Positions 1 through 9,534 of a stretch of DNA of 64,000 nt are shown in pieces. Each line of letters begins with the position of its first letter. Position 1 is the first letter of the stretch. This DNA is from Saururus chinensis (Eukaryota; Streptophyta; Magnoliopsida; Piperales; Saururaceae). The position numbers and the translations under genes were made by a program. Below the pieces are notes generated by a model. That model saw only the letters and a list, made by a program, of their open reading frames with translations. It had not been told where the DNA came from and ran no database searches. Where the stretch lies: positions 21,825,057-21,889,056 of the forward strand of contig CP141148.1 in assembly GCA_035235625.1 (NCBI GenBank), given 5' to 3'.

Positions 1-7
1 TAAAAAA

Positions 8-480
8 TTCATAACTATTAGTAACACTTTTTGTTAAGCTTCGCTAATAGTTTTAACAATAGCGATGCTTAGAAAACAGCGTCGCTAATAATTAGAATAC
101 TAGCGATGCTTTAGAAAAAGCGCCGCTAATAGTTATGAATTTAAAATAAAAAATTAAAAATTTAGAACTAATTGTGACACTTGTAAACAAGCGTCGCAAA
201 TATCATTGATAATAGTGTAGCTTGTTTACAAGTGTCACTAATATCTTTATTAATTAATTTTATTCAATAAATAATTATATAATAAATATTTAAAAAATTT
301 AAAATAAAGTTTTTAAATATAATATATTTTCTTCAATATTGACTATTTTTATAAATATTAAAGTTTTAATAAAAGGCAGTGTGAATAATAGATTAAACTT
401 TCTCTATTTAAATATAATATATTTTATTCCAATCTTCTCTCTCTACCCTCTCTCCCCTCTATCTCTCTCTTTTATTATAA
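8..480 (+). repeat. Inverted repeat arm, left
   Basis: Read on the minus strand this segment matches 3360-3790 with scattered differences. Shared landmarks include the block AATAATAGATTAAACTTTC (around 383-402), the AT-rich stretch ATTAATTAATTTTATT and the chain of AGCGATGCTT / AGCGTCGCTAATA pairs. It is explained by two copies of one transposon family in opposite orientation, not by a single hairpin gene. Confidence 0.75.
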
Positions 481-483
481 ATT

Positions 484-903
484 ATATTTTAAAATCAATA
501 AGAAAATTAAAATAAATTATATTAGATACGCTTAATAAATTGCATCTCTAGTGACCTAGGTAGTAACAATGCATATGCTTATGTGTCGTAACTATTAAGG
601 GTACTAGCGATGCAATTTCATAAGTGTCACTAATATAATTTATTTTAATTTTTTTAAAATATAATGAAAATCCAAAAAAATATAAATTAATTTCTTCCAC
701 CTCTCTCTCTTCTTTCTCTCTCTATCTCCCTCCCCTCTTACTCTTTCTCTCTTCTTCTCTCTCTATCTCTCTCTTCTCTCTCTCTCTCTGTTATCTCTCT
801 CTCTACTCCCACTCTCTCTTTACCCTCTCTCTCATCTCTCTTCCTCTCTTCTCTCTCTACCCACTCTCCATTTCTCTCTCTTTTATTATAAATTATATTT
901 TAA
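484..903. repeat. 409-bp tandem repeat, copy 1 (copy 2 is split)
   Basis: The stretch from ATTATATTTTAAAATCAATA at 484 through the AGCGACGC-type pairs, the GGGTACTAGCGA block and the CT-rich tract recurs from about 890 onward. Copy 2 is split by the 904-4077 insertion and continues at 4081-4445. Removing the insertion and one TAA gives a period of about 409 bp. Copy 1 therefore shows what the insertion site looked like before it was hit. Confidence 0.65.
901..903. repeat. Target-site duplication TAA (left)
   Basis: TAA lies immediately before the inner element and is repeated at 4078-4080. Joining the flanks through a single TAA gives ATTATATTTTAAAATCAATA, the sequence seen in the uninterrupted tandem copy at 484. 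A 3-bp duplication is the CACTA hallmark. Confidence 0.8.
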
Positions 904-1404
904 TACTACAACAAAAAGGACTATTAATGACAAATTTATGCGTTGCTAATAGTCCCGTAAGCGTCACTAATGACTATTAGCGACACATACAAAGCGTCAC
1001 CATAAGCGTAGAAAAAATGTCCAATCGCTACTACTATTTAGCGACACTTACACAAAAACGTCACTAATAGTGCAATATTAGCGACGCATATATTTGCGCC
1101 ACCAATATCAACATTTTTTGCGACACATAAACAAGCGTCACAAATAAGAGGTTATTAGTGACACATACTAACTTACGTCGCTAATAATTATTAGCGACGT
1201 TCTTTATGCGTCACTAATATTAAAATCTTTATAAAAAATAGAAGTTTTTATCGACTATTAATTTTGTGAAATTGAAAAATAAAATATAATTATTAGCGAC
1301 GCTGATATAAGCGTCGCTAATAAAACGAAAAAAATTATAAAAAAATCAAAATTTATTAGCGACATTTTAAAAGCGTTGCTAATATACTAAATAATTAAAA
1401 AAAC

Positions 1405-1820
1405 TACCGGCTTCGGCTGATTGTGACCGGAGCGGAGAAGAAGAGGGAGGGGGGAGGCGCCGGCCGATTGCGGCCAGAGCGGAGAAGAAGGGAGAGGCAG
1501 TGAAGAAGGGGGAGGGGAGGGAGGAAGAAGAAGAAGGGGGAAGGAGGGCTTCGGCTGGAGGAAGGAGGGGGAAGCGAGCGGTGGTGGAGCGGGGCTAGAG
1601 CATGGAGGGGGAGGCAGGCAGCAGTAAGTGCGGCCAGAGCATGGTGGAGGAGGCGGATGGCGGCAGGGCCCAGCTCGAGAAGAGAAAGAAGGGGAGGGAG
1701 AGGGCGGCGGTGAAGGTGGGCCGGCTAGAGGGGGCGAAGCCGCAGGGCCGAGGCTGGTAGGCGGAGGGGGCAGCAACGCAGGTGAGAGGATGGGGGGAGA
1801 GGGGCCGGGGGGTGGGGTTA
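1405..1820. other. GC-rich block inside the CACTA element
   Basis: About 415 bp of G-rich sequence with abrupt edges lies in otherwise very AT-rich element DNA. It starts at CTACCGGCTTCGGCTGATTG and ends in GGGGCCGGGGGGTGGGG. It contains two imperfect tandem copies of a GGCCAGAGCGGAGAAGAAG module (about 1425-1500). Both strands are open over long stretches (65 codons on plus, 155 on minus), but the translations are Gly/Glu- or Pro/Ser-rich low-complexity sequence, which the base composition alone explains. It may be captured host DNA; no gene family is recognisable. Confidence 0.5.
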
Positions 1821-1860
1821 AATAACTATGCGGGCAAAATTTTAGCTCGCGCAATTAATA

Positions 1861-1881
1861 TTTCGCCCAATGTGGGCGAAA
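1861..1881. repeat. Perfect short hairpin
   Basis: TTTCGCCCA and TGGGCGAAA form a 9-bp perfect stem with a 3-base loop just after the GC-rich block. No function can be assigned. Confidence 0.6.
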
Positions 1882-2289
1882 AAAGTTAGCATATTAGCGA
1901 CGCATAAACTATGCGTCGCTAATACACTAACTAGAAGCGACATAATATATGCGTCGCTACTATGACAGGTTATTAGCGATATATACACTTATACGTTGCT
2001 AATAACTAATATAGTAGCGACACATATAGTATGCGTCGCTAATAATAATTTTTTAAATTTTTTAAAATTTTTAAAAATAATTTTTTAATAATACATTATT
2101 CTCTCTCTTCCTCTCTCTCTCTCCCTCCCTCTCTCTTTCCCTCCTCTCTCTTCTCTCTCTAGATCTCTCCTCCCTCCTTCTCTCGCTCTCTCCCTTTCTC
2201 CTCCCCCTATCTCCCCTCTTTCTCTCTCTCCCCTCTTTCTCACTCTTCTCCCTCTCTCTCTTTTCTCTCTCCTCTCTCTCCCTTTTCTC

Positions 2290-2970
2290 TCTTATTTTTT
2301 TTTTAAAAATTGTTGTAGCCACACATAACAGTATGTGTCGCCACTACACAATGTAGTAGTGACGCATACTGGTATGCGTTGCTACTATACTCATGTAGTA
2401 GCGATGCATACCGTTATGCGTAGCTACTAGATATTTTTTATTTTTAAAATTTTTTAAATATAATTTATAATTAAAATTTTTTCCTCCCCTCTTTCTTTCT
2501 CTCTCTCTCCCCTCATCCTCTCTATCTCCCTCCATCTCTCTCTCTTTCCCTCTCTTCTCTCTCCCCCCTCTTTTTCACTCTTCTCTCTCTCTCTCTCTCT
2601 CTCTCTCATCTCTCTCCCTTTTCTCTCTTTTATATAATTTAAAAAAAAAATTGTAATAGCGATGCATAACAGTATGCATCGCTACTACACAAGGTAGTAG
2701 CGTGCATACTGGTATGCATATCTACTATACTCATGTAGTAGCGACCCATAGCGTTATGCGTTGCTACTAGATTTTTTTTAAAAAAATTTTCACAAATAAT
2801 TTATAATTAATTTTTTCCTGCCCTCTTTCTCTTTATCTCTCCTCATGCTCTCTCTCTACCCTCTCTCTCCTCTTTCTACCCTCTCTCTCCCCTCTTTCTC
2901 TCTCTTCTCTCTCTCCTCATCCTCTCTCTCCCTACCCTCTCTCTCCTCACCCTCTCTCCCCTCTTGCTCT
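2290..2970. repeat. ~341-bp tandem duplication in the CACTA interior
   Basis: The module runs CATAACAGTATGYRTCGC, then CTACTACAC, GTAGTAGCG, CATACTGGTATGC, CTACTATACTCATGTAGTAG and a CT-rich tract. It occurs at about 2324 and again at about 2665, a period of 341 bp. Both copies keep the AGCGATGCAT-type inverted pairs, so the duplication multiplies the putative binding motifs. Confidence 0.7.
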
Positions 2971-3217
2971 CTCTCTCTTCACCTTCTCTCTCTCCCTTTA
3001 TTTCTCTCTCTTCTCTCTTTCCTATCTCTATCTCTCTCTTCTCTCTCTCCTCACCCTCTTTCCCCTCTTTCTCTCTCTTCTCTCTCCCCTCACCCCATCT
3101 CTCACTCTTCTCTCTCCCCCCTCTCTCTCTCTCTCTTCTCTCTCTCTTCTATCTCTCCTCTCTCTCTCACACTTATCACTCTCTCCTCACCCCCTCTCTT
3201 CTCTCTCTCTCCTCATC

Positions 3218-3250
<33 letters not shown>

Positions 3251-3340
3251 CTGTTTCTCCTCATCCTCTCTCAACCCACTCTCTCCTCCTCCTCTCTTCC
3301 CTCTCTCTCTCTCGCTCCACTCTCTTGCTCTCTCTTTTTT
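2826..3340. repeat. Long CT-rich (polypyrimidine) tract
   Basis: About 510 bp of nearly pure C/T on the plus strand, built from imperfect CTCTCTCC / CTCTTTCTCTC units. Similar shorter tracts lie at 2101-2296 and 2486-2636. The open frames across it encode Ser/Leu-rich sequence and are compositional artefacts. The tract belongs to the inner CACTA element. Confidence 0.85.
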
Positions 3341-3359
3341 ATTATAAATTATATTTTAA

Positions 3360-3790
3360 AATTAATAAGAAAATTTAAGAAATAAAATATATTATATATA
3401 AATAGTGAAAGTTTAATCTATTATTTACACTCCCTTTTATTAAAAATTTAATTTTTATTTATTATATATAAAAATAGCAAATATTAAATAAAATATATTA
3501 TATTTAAGAAGTTTATTTTAATTATTTTAATAATTTTTATTATATACCTATTTATTAAATAAAATTAATTAATAATATTAATAAACAAGCGTCACTATTA
3601 TAATTTCTATTTACAATGCATGTTTAAAAGTGTTCTAAATTTTTAATTTTTAATTTTAAATTAATTACTATTAGCGACACTTTTATTAAGCATCGCTAAT
3701 AGCATAACTATTAGCGACGCTTGCTTACAAGCGTCGTTATCATTAAAACTATTAGAGATGCTTTACGAACACTAATAGTTATGCTTTTTT
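3360..3790 (-). repeat. Inverted repeat arm, right
   Basis: This is the partner of 8-480 in inverted orientation. It lies inside the inner element, between its long CT-rich tract and its right terminal region. Confidence 0.75.
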
Positions 3791-4077
3791 TTCTTTTTTT
3801 TTAAATAAATATCTTTTAGCGACACTTGCATTATGCGTCGCTAATAGTTATCTAATTAGCAACGCTTTGTATTAGACATTGCTAATAATTGTAGTAATAG
3901 GGACACTTGATAATAAGCGTCACTATTATTTAACTATTTGTGACGCTTAATTAAAAGCGTCGCTAATATTTAATTTTTTTGCGAGGCTTATTTATGCGTC
4001 GCAAATACTAGTTTTTAGTGACGCTTCTGTTTGCGTTGCTAATAAAAGTGTTGCTAATGATACATTTTGTTGTACTG

Positions 4078-4080
4078 TAA
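4078..4080. repeat. Target-site duplication TAA (right)
   Basis: Right copy of the 3-bp duplication that flanks the inner CACTA element; see 901-903. Confidence 0.8.
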
Positions 4081-4445
4081 AATCAATAAGAAAATTAAAA
4101 AAAATGTATTAGCGACACTTATGAAATTGCATCACATGTAACCTTTGTATTAGCGACGCTTATGAAATTGCGTCACAAGTAACCTATGTTAGCGATGCTT
4201 ATAAAATTGTGTCGCAAGTAACCTATGTGTTAGCGATGCATATCCATATGTGTGGTTAATACCAAGGGTACTAGCGACTCAATTTTATAAGCATCGCTAA
4301 TATATTTTATTTTAATAATTTTAAAAATATAATAATATAATAAAAATTCTAAAAAATATAAATTAATTTCTTCCCCCTCTTCATTTTTTCTCTCTCCCTC
4401 TCCACTTTTTCTTTCTATATTCTTTTCTCTCTCTCTCTCTCCTAT
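4081..4445. mobile_element. Outer CACTA-like element, right part
   Basis: It continues the outer element after the insertion and corresponds base for base to about 495-900. It opens with AATCAATAAGAAAATTAAAA and has three ~55-bp modules of the form TTAGCGAYRCTTATRAAATTG...CAAGTAACCTATG at about 4109-4225. It then has the GGGTACTAGCGACTC block and a CT-rich tract. It ends near CTCTCCTATAGATTGAC, after which no family motif is seen, so this end looks truncated. Confidence 0.6.
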
Positions 4446-4531
4446 AGATTGACATATCACTATTACAAGTAGTCAAAATCTGAGTTACTTCTATAAATTG
4501 CTTCTACTGTCTTAGTTGTCCCTTTTAAATA

Positions 4532-4630
4532 CTCCATCTATCCCATATAAAGTGTGGTATTTAATTTTTAAAATGTTAATATTAGTTATTTTGAAAATCA
4601 AATAGGATACTTAATATGGGATAAAGGGAG
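4532..4630. mobile_element. Stowaway-like MITE (99 bp)
   Basis: The ends CTCCATCTATCCCATATAA and TTAATATGGGATAAAGGGAG are complementary and are flanked by TA on both sides (4530-4531 and 4631-4632). The CTCCNTCYRTCC terminus with a TA duplication is the signature of plant Tc1/Mariner Stowaway MITEs. It lies about 520 bp upstream of the Dof gene. A further isolated CTCCCTCGTCCCTAAATATG at about 4704 looks like the end of a truncated relative. Confidence 0.75.
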
Positions 4631-4763
4631 TATAGTTTTTTAGTTGCCCTTTTGGTTTACCTAAGTAGTCTAAAAATTTCTTATTGTATCAATAAGACAT
4701 CCATACTCCCTCGTCCCTAAATATGCTTTCCTTTGCTCATCTCAGCTGCCTTTGTCTCTACTG

Positions 4764-4790
4764 CTCTCTTTCTCTCTCTCTCTCTCTCAG
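4764..4790. repeat. CT microsatellite upstream of the Dof gene
   Basis: A short CTCTCTCT tract ending in CAG. CT-rich tracts are common near plant promoters and in 5' untranslated leaders. Whether this one is transcribed cannot be told from sequence. Confidence 0.6.
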
Positions 4791-5051
4791 TATCCCAGAG
4801 CATATATATGGACAAAGACTTCACTTTCATAACCTCTCTGGTACTGTCTTCCTCCATCTCCTCTTGTTATCTCTTCCTCTTTTGTTCTATCATACCCCAG
4901 CAACCTCCAAGGCTCTAACAGCCCGATCAGCACTCACCCCATCCGTTACATCTTTGATGGCACTCACAAGCACCCATCACGATCCCCTTTTCTTCAAAGA
5001 CATGCATGAAACCATTTAATAGCTTCCCTTCTTTCCCTCCCTTGCAGGAAA

Positions 5052-5058
5052 TATAAAG
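5052..5058 (+). promoter_or_regulatory. Candidate TATA box of the Dof gene
   Basis: TATAAAG lies 99 bp upstream of the ATG. Transcription would then start about 30 bp further on, giving a leader of about 70 nt in a CA-rich stretch typical of plant leaders. Alternatively CTTGCAG just before it (5041-5047) could be a 3' splice site of a leader intron. Sequence alone does not decide between them. Confidence 0.4.
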
Positions 5059-5156
5059 CATCCATCCAAACAACAACAGAGTAATAGCACCTCTGCACAT
5101 CCTCCTCCCACCTCCAGTCTTCCAGTTCCAGCCTTTCCACCTCCCTGACGCCATCA

Positions 5157-6140
5157 ATGGCCTCTGCTGGATCTCAGGCAGACCACAAGCCTCCTGCCCC
5201 TCCCGAACAGCCGCCGCTGCCTGAGCAGGCCCTCCACTGTCCCAGATGCGACTCCTCCAACACCAAGTTCTGCTACTACAACAACTACAGCCTCACCCAG
5301 CCGAGGCACTTCTGCAAGACTTGCCGGAGATACTGGACCAGAGGCGGCGCCCTCCGAAACGTGCCCATCGGTGGTGGATGCCGGAAGAACAAGAAGGCAA
5401 AGACCGATTTGAGCCTATCCGGCAGCGGTGGCGAGGACAAGGATCCCAGTTCTGGTGGGATGAGATTCCTTCATGGGTTCTCTTCATCCATGGATCATCA
5501 TCAACTTGGCGGGCTTCCCTTCTCTAGATTACACCGCCGCACCACTGGTAGCTTCAACCAATTCTTCCCCTTCGGTGACCTCTCTTCTCCTGCAGTTGGT
5601 GCTGCCTCTCCTAATACTCCAGCAACTTGTTCTTCAGCTTTTGATTCAAGTGCAATCTCTTCTTCTTTGGAGGGTCTTAAGCATCCATTTTCTAAAGTAA
5701 CAAGGCAAGAAGAGTGTGGAGTCCATGTTGGGGGTTCTCAGGATATGGGTCCTGCAAATATACATAGCAATATAGCGACTTCTATCGAGACTCTTAGCTT
5801 TATAAACCAGGATCTGCACTGGAAGCTGCAGCAGCAGAGGTTGGCCATGTTGTTCGGTGGAAATCATAGGGAGATCAGTGATGTTGCTGAAGGATCTGCA
5901 CCTGGGTGTGAAAGCCAGAAAAATCATGGGCCATATATTTCACTTCAGGCCATGGGAAGCTCAACTGCTGGGGATTTTGGGGAGAATCCGGACAAGGGAT
6001 GTCTTGTGCATAACTCAAATGAGTTGTTTTATGGCAATTCTTTTGCTTTAGCCAATAGTAGCAACAGCGGTAACAAGTCAAGCAGCTGGAATGGGGTTGA
6101 GAGTTGGAACGATTTGCATCAGAACAGTGCATTACGATGA
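5157..6140 (+). CDS. Dof zinc-finger transcription factor
   Basis: Encodes 327 residues. Dof proteins are plant-specific nuclear transcription factors that bind AAAG-core DNA. The single Dof finger spans about residues 26-80 with the CX2C-X21-CX2C zinc ligands Cys28, Cys31, Cys53 and Cys56. It has the invariant [25 protein letters not shown] and [13 protein letters not shown] segments, the last also basic enough to serve as a nuclear-localisation signal. The N-terminus is Pro-rich. The C-terminal half is Ser/Asn-rich with a conserved-looking [20 protein letters not shown] block (about 217-237) and an ending with [10 protein letters not shown], probably activation or interaction motifs. The frame is intact, GC-richer than its surroundings, with ATG in CATCAATGG. 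It is a complete single-exon CDS, though a leader intron is possible. Which Dof subgroup it belongs to is not certain. Confidence 0.95.
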   Translation: MASAGSQADHKPPAPPEQPPLPEQALHCPRCDSSNTKFCYYNNYSLTQPRHFCKTCRRYWTRGGALRNVPIGGGCRKNKKAKTDLSLSGSGGEDKDPSSGGMRFLHGFSSSMDHHQLGGLPFSRLHRRTTGSFNQFFPFGDLSSPAVGAASPNTPATCSSAFDSSAISSSLEGLKHPFSKVTRQEECGVHVGGSQDMGPANIHSNIATSIETLSFINQDLHWKLQQQRLAMLFGGNHREISDVAEGSAPGCESQKNHGPYISLQAMGSSTAGDFGENPDKGCLVHNSNELFYGNSFALANSSNSGNKSSSWNGVESWNDLHQNSALR

Positions 6141-7680
6141 AGAGAAGAATAATAATATGTTAGTGGCGACAATTCATATTAGAACACTAGAGATCTGAAA
6201 GAGTACTACAAGTGAGATGCTATTATTTCTGTTGTTTTATTCCTTCATATGGTTTCATAACCAGGAAGGATTCTTGATGACTGCAAATTTGGATATTTTT
6301 TATAGTTTTTAGGGGATAGGAGCATTTCTGGTTAATTACATCTTCTACTACTACTCCTCACAACTTTTTCTAGCATTCAACAAATAAGCTAGTGGGTTAA
6401 AGTTGCAGGTTTCAGCAAGATCCATGTCCATGAAGGTAACCATTATCTTCAAGTAATCTTGGGATGAATTTTTTTAGCTTGATTTCATTTCATCACTTTT
6501 CATTTCACAGTCTCACATGCATCGGTCATGGACTTCTAGCAGGTTGGAGATGATTGAGAAGTGTTTTTTACTGGACAGGTTTTGATAATCAAAGGCAAAG
6601 ACTGTGTTTCTATGTATCTCAGCACTAGATTCATGATTTTAGTATACAAAAATTGCCAAGGAAATATCGTTTCTTTAATCATATGACGATTTATTTTTGT
6701 CAGTTTCCATAGCCACCATATATACTAATTATCACAAGGCGTAAGTCTCAGTCATAGGATATATTGCTAACGATTTCACCAGAGGGCCGTTGATGGCCCT
6801 AAATCGACGGCATTCACTAAAGCGCATGAATTTTTCATAAAGACTGATTTTCCATAAATCTTTCAGGTGTCGGCGTGCGTCGTCATAAGCTTCACTAGTG
6901 AAGTTGAGTTTATTGCTAACAACAATTACATACTTCCACTGCTTAAATAGAAAGAACAAATTACTTTTTCTAATTAGCTGCAATGGTGCATGATCAGGTA
7001 AAGATAGCTTAGTGTCAAAATCTGGTACATCTATTAACCTAGTATGTAGTGGGATTTCTTTATGATGCACTTTGTTATCCACCTTCAGCCTTGGGGAGAG
7101 GGCCAGTCATGCTTCTCATTGAATCTGCTGATTAATTAATCGCTACTCCGTGATCTTTTATTCTTGCTTTTCACTCTCTCTGGTCCCAAATGGTGATGAG
7201 ATGACTGATTTCTGTTTCCTTTCTGATAGTGTGCTGCGTCCCATCTTAGACACCTGATTGAATTTCTTTTCAGATAATCTTTTGCCGACATAAAACTGTT
7301 TACGGCTTAGTATTTCATAGAAAAGGCGTAAATCTGCTCTGATTTTGCTGTTACTTGTCCATGGTTTCCTTTTTTATTGAGGGGTAACATCACTTTGGTT
7401 TTCTCATTTTTCTAATAATGGGTATTCCACAAAGCTCTTAACCAATGGGTGCTTCTTTTTTCCCTTCCCCCGTGTCCCATCATGGAAAAACAAATGACCT
7501 GGGCAATTACTGTGACTAATTAATGTTCATACTGTCAGCCATTGTTATGATTGAAGAAAACAGCTTATCTTTTGACTGATTAGCTAACTAATATCGGTTT
7601 GTAGAACGAAAGCTTTCATGACTGGTCTTTATGGTTATCAACCAAACCAAACCAATGCCAATACAGCAAACTAAACCAAA
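6141..7680. other. 3' flank of the Dof gene, no supported gene
   Basis: The first few hundred bases are probably 3' untranslated sequence and terminator. No transposon terminus was seen. A 116-codon minus-strand open frame (6732-7082) lies here. Its product matches no family I recognise, and one frame of this length is expected by chance in a window this size. Confidence 0.4.
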
Positions 7681-7682
7681 TA

Positions 7683-7744
7683 CTCCATCCAGTTTAGTTA
7701 ATTTCGAAAAACCAAATGGGGAGTTTAATATAGGAAAGAGGGAG
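7683..7744. mobile_element. Short Stowaway-like MITE remnant
   Basis: CTCCATCCAGTTTAGTTAAT at one end faces AGGAAAGAGGGAG at the other, only 62 bp apart. TA precedes it, but the right side reads TG rather than TA. It resembles an internally deleted version of the MITEs at 4532 and 9351. Confidence 0.5.
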
Positions 7745-8023
7745 TGCCAAACTATCAATTTCTTCTCAATAATTGGCTTTGTTTAAACCACCCGTTTAGG
7801 AAATTTGATTCTAGATTGAGAATTTTTTTTAAAATAATTTCCTTTCACCATTACAAAAAAAATTGAATCTATTACATTTAAGATCCTTGTTACCCAAGCA
7901 AGTAAAAATGAGCTAAACTTCAGTGAAAACCACCCATAATTTGTAATAGTAGTAGGTGAGAATCTATGCCTAGAAGACAACCAAGTGGGAATGTAAAATG
8001 GGTACATTGTACTTAAACTCTAA

Positions 8024-8853
8024 ACTTTGTCAAAACTAGACACACCTCACGTTTCAAAAACTAATTTAAACCTTCAGCCTTGTTCAAAAGAAGAAAATTC
8101 CCTTGTCATTCATACCCCTCTTTTTCCTCCTCTTCTCGGAGCCAGCGGTCGGTCTCCTCCTAACCTAGCGCCTCTGTCGGTCAGTAGGGAGTTAGCTGCA
8201 TTCGTGATAGAATTAAGAAAGTGTCACAAATATACAACTATTTGCAATGTATTTAATGCATATAATTAACTCTCTCGCAATGGCACATTGTGCAAAGCGA
8301 AAGATCTATTGAGATGCAACTCAGCATGAAGCAATCGTTCTTCATCGACGGTCCATTGTGCATCATAATTACCTTTTTGCTACGGATGCGCTTCTCAAAT
8401 AACCTTTTGTGACGCTTATACAACCATCCCTATTTTTTTTTTTTTTTTTTACGAAGCTCTCATTTATGTCATCATTGGTCAGTTGCGTTTCAACTTCTAG
8501 TGACAGTCATTTTTCATTGCTAAAGTTCAATAGCAATACTTATGTAACTTTGCCATGGTTTTTGTACGCCGCAATAGACCTTTTGTGTTGCATATATACC
8601 CTGGTGGACGCAGGTGGTGGGTGAGTGTGGGAATGGGGAAGGACTGTTAAAAAATGATGGGTGAAATATAATTTAAAAATGTAAGAGAGTATGTCTATTT
8701 GAGACAAAGGTCAAAGGAATAAGTTTCGTTGAGTTGGTGCCCATGTTGAGGGACTATATGGTTATTATTTTGGGAAGCAATGATCCATATTTTAAAATTA
8801 TATTTTGTTGTTGCCTTGTGTTCATGAGATTATATGTCTAGTTTTGACAAAGA
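8024..8853. mobile_element. ~0.83-kb element with terminal inverted repeats
   Basis: CTTTGTCAAAACTAGACA at the left (about 8024-8042) reappears inverted as TGTCTAGTTTTGACAAAG at the right (about 8835-8852). The flanks beyond it are weaker matches. The interior has a T-rich run (8431-8450), no coding capacity and a GTTGAGGGACTATATGG-type segment near the right end. It is probably a non-autonomous DNA transposon. The superfamily is unclear because no clean target duplication was found. Confidence 0.5.
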
Positions 8854-9350
8854 TTGGGGCGTGAAAGTATAACAAACCCTATTTTCTAGTACTTCATGGC
8901 TTAATTTCAACCTCTTGGAGTACTTCTTACTTTTAGGCATTACTTAGGTCAACAAGCGATTGAGCACATTCTTTTCTTTGATAACAAGCATGCCATGTTT
9001 GGTATTCTCATTAAGCTCTTCTACAATAGTATAGTATATACTATTTAGAGAGAGCATAATTCTCATATTTTCAGGGGGAGTCTAAGCAAAAGACCCAATT
9101 ATTCAATTGGTGTGAAATAGAGATTAAAGCCTATGTAGGTGGCAATATTGCATTGCTAAAGGTTGTCTATGAATTTCCCTTTCTTTCTTTGAGATGGAAG
9201 TTGCAATGATATTTGTTCATCTTCTTGATCACGTTTAGTGATCTAAACTTTGTATTCCTACTTTATTTGTTATTGGTTGGGCTGCAGCAGTTTACTGATA
9301 AAAAAATTAGAGGATGATTAAGATGCATGACAAACCAACATAATATATTA
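8854..9350. other. Intergenic, no recognised feature
   Basis: AT-rich sequence without open frames of note, inverted repeats or recognisable transposon motifs. Confidence 0.4.
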
Positions 9351-9534
9351 CTCCATCTGTCCTAAAAAGTGACTGAATTATAAAATAGATCAATTTACTA
9401 GAAGAATGGGGACAATAACTAAAACATGGCCAAAGTCTGCCCATTAAGAGCAATCTATTGTACAACATGAGCAAATCAGACAATCTTTATAAAAAATATT
9501 TTCCAAATTCAGACACTTTATGGGAAGGAGGGAG
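9351..9534. mobile_element. Stowaway-like MITE (184 bp)
   Basis: The left end CTCCATCTGTCCTAAAAAG and the right end CTTTATGGGAAGGAGGGAG are imperfect inverted repeats flanked by TA on both sides (9349-9350, 9535-9536). Just inside the termini, GTGACTGAATT faces AATTCAGACAC, extending the inverted repeat. Confidence 0.8.

Larger units (their letters stand above)
1..903. mobile_element. Outer CACTA-like element, left part
   Basis: No coding capacity is visible. The segment is AT-rich and carries inverted pairs of the motif AGCGACGCT / AGCGTCGCT, CT-rich tracts (about 433-475 and 700-895) and the A/T-rich connector ATTATAAATTATATTTTAA. The motif pairs are typical of the subterminal regions of CACTA (En/Spm) elements. 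The left end lies outside the window. The segment resumes at 4081 after the insertion of a second element of the same family. Bases 8-480 are an inverted copy of 3360-3790, so the outer element lies in the opposite orientation to the inner one. Confidence 0.7.
904..4077. mobile_element. Non-autonomous CACTA element (3174 bp)
   Basis: The left end is TACTACAACAAAAA and the right end TTTTGTTGTACTG, which reads CAGTACAACAAAA on the other strand. Both are one-base variants of the CACTACAACAAAA terminus seen intact at 12989. The ends are flanked by a TAA duplication. About 500 bp at each end are dense with AGCGACGC / GCGTCGCT pairs 15-30 bp apart, the expected subterminal binding region for a CACTA transposase. 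The interior holds a GC-rich block, a ~341-bp tandem repeat and CT-rich tracts, with no transposase. Both terminal CACTA pentamers are mutated, so the copy is probably immobile. Confidence 0.8.

Noticed and set aside
1387..1854. 155-codon minus-strand Pro/Ser-rich open frame
   Set aside because: It is the complement of a G-rich block; the reading frame is open because the sequence lacks A/T-rich stop codons. No domain, no codon signal, and the plus strand is open too.
2071..3378. Long Arg/Glu- and Ser/Leu-rich frames on both strands
   Set aside because: They translate CT/GA simple repeats and contain no non-repetitive protein sequence.
904..4077. CRISPR-like array from the regularly spaced repeats
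   Set aside because: The repeats are short inverted pairs with variable spacing in a plant CACTA element; no direct-repeat/spacer design.
4700..4726. Isolated CTCCCTCGTCCC MITE end before the Dof gene
   Set aside because: No partner terminus nearby; too short to annotate as an element.
6732..7082. 116-codon minus-strand open frame behind the Dof gene
   Set aside because: No recognisable family and about one frame of this length is expected by chance in 64 kb of this composition; noted only in the flank entry.
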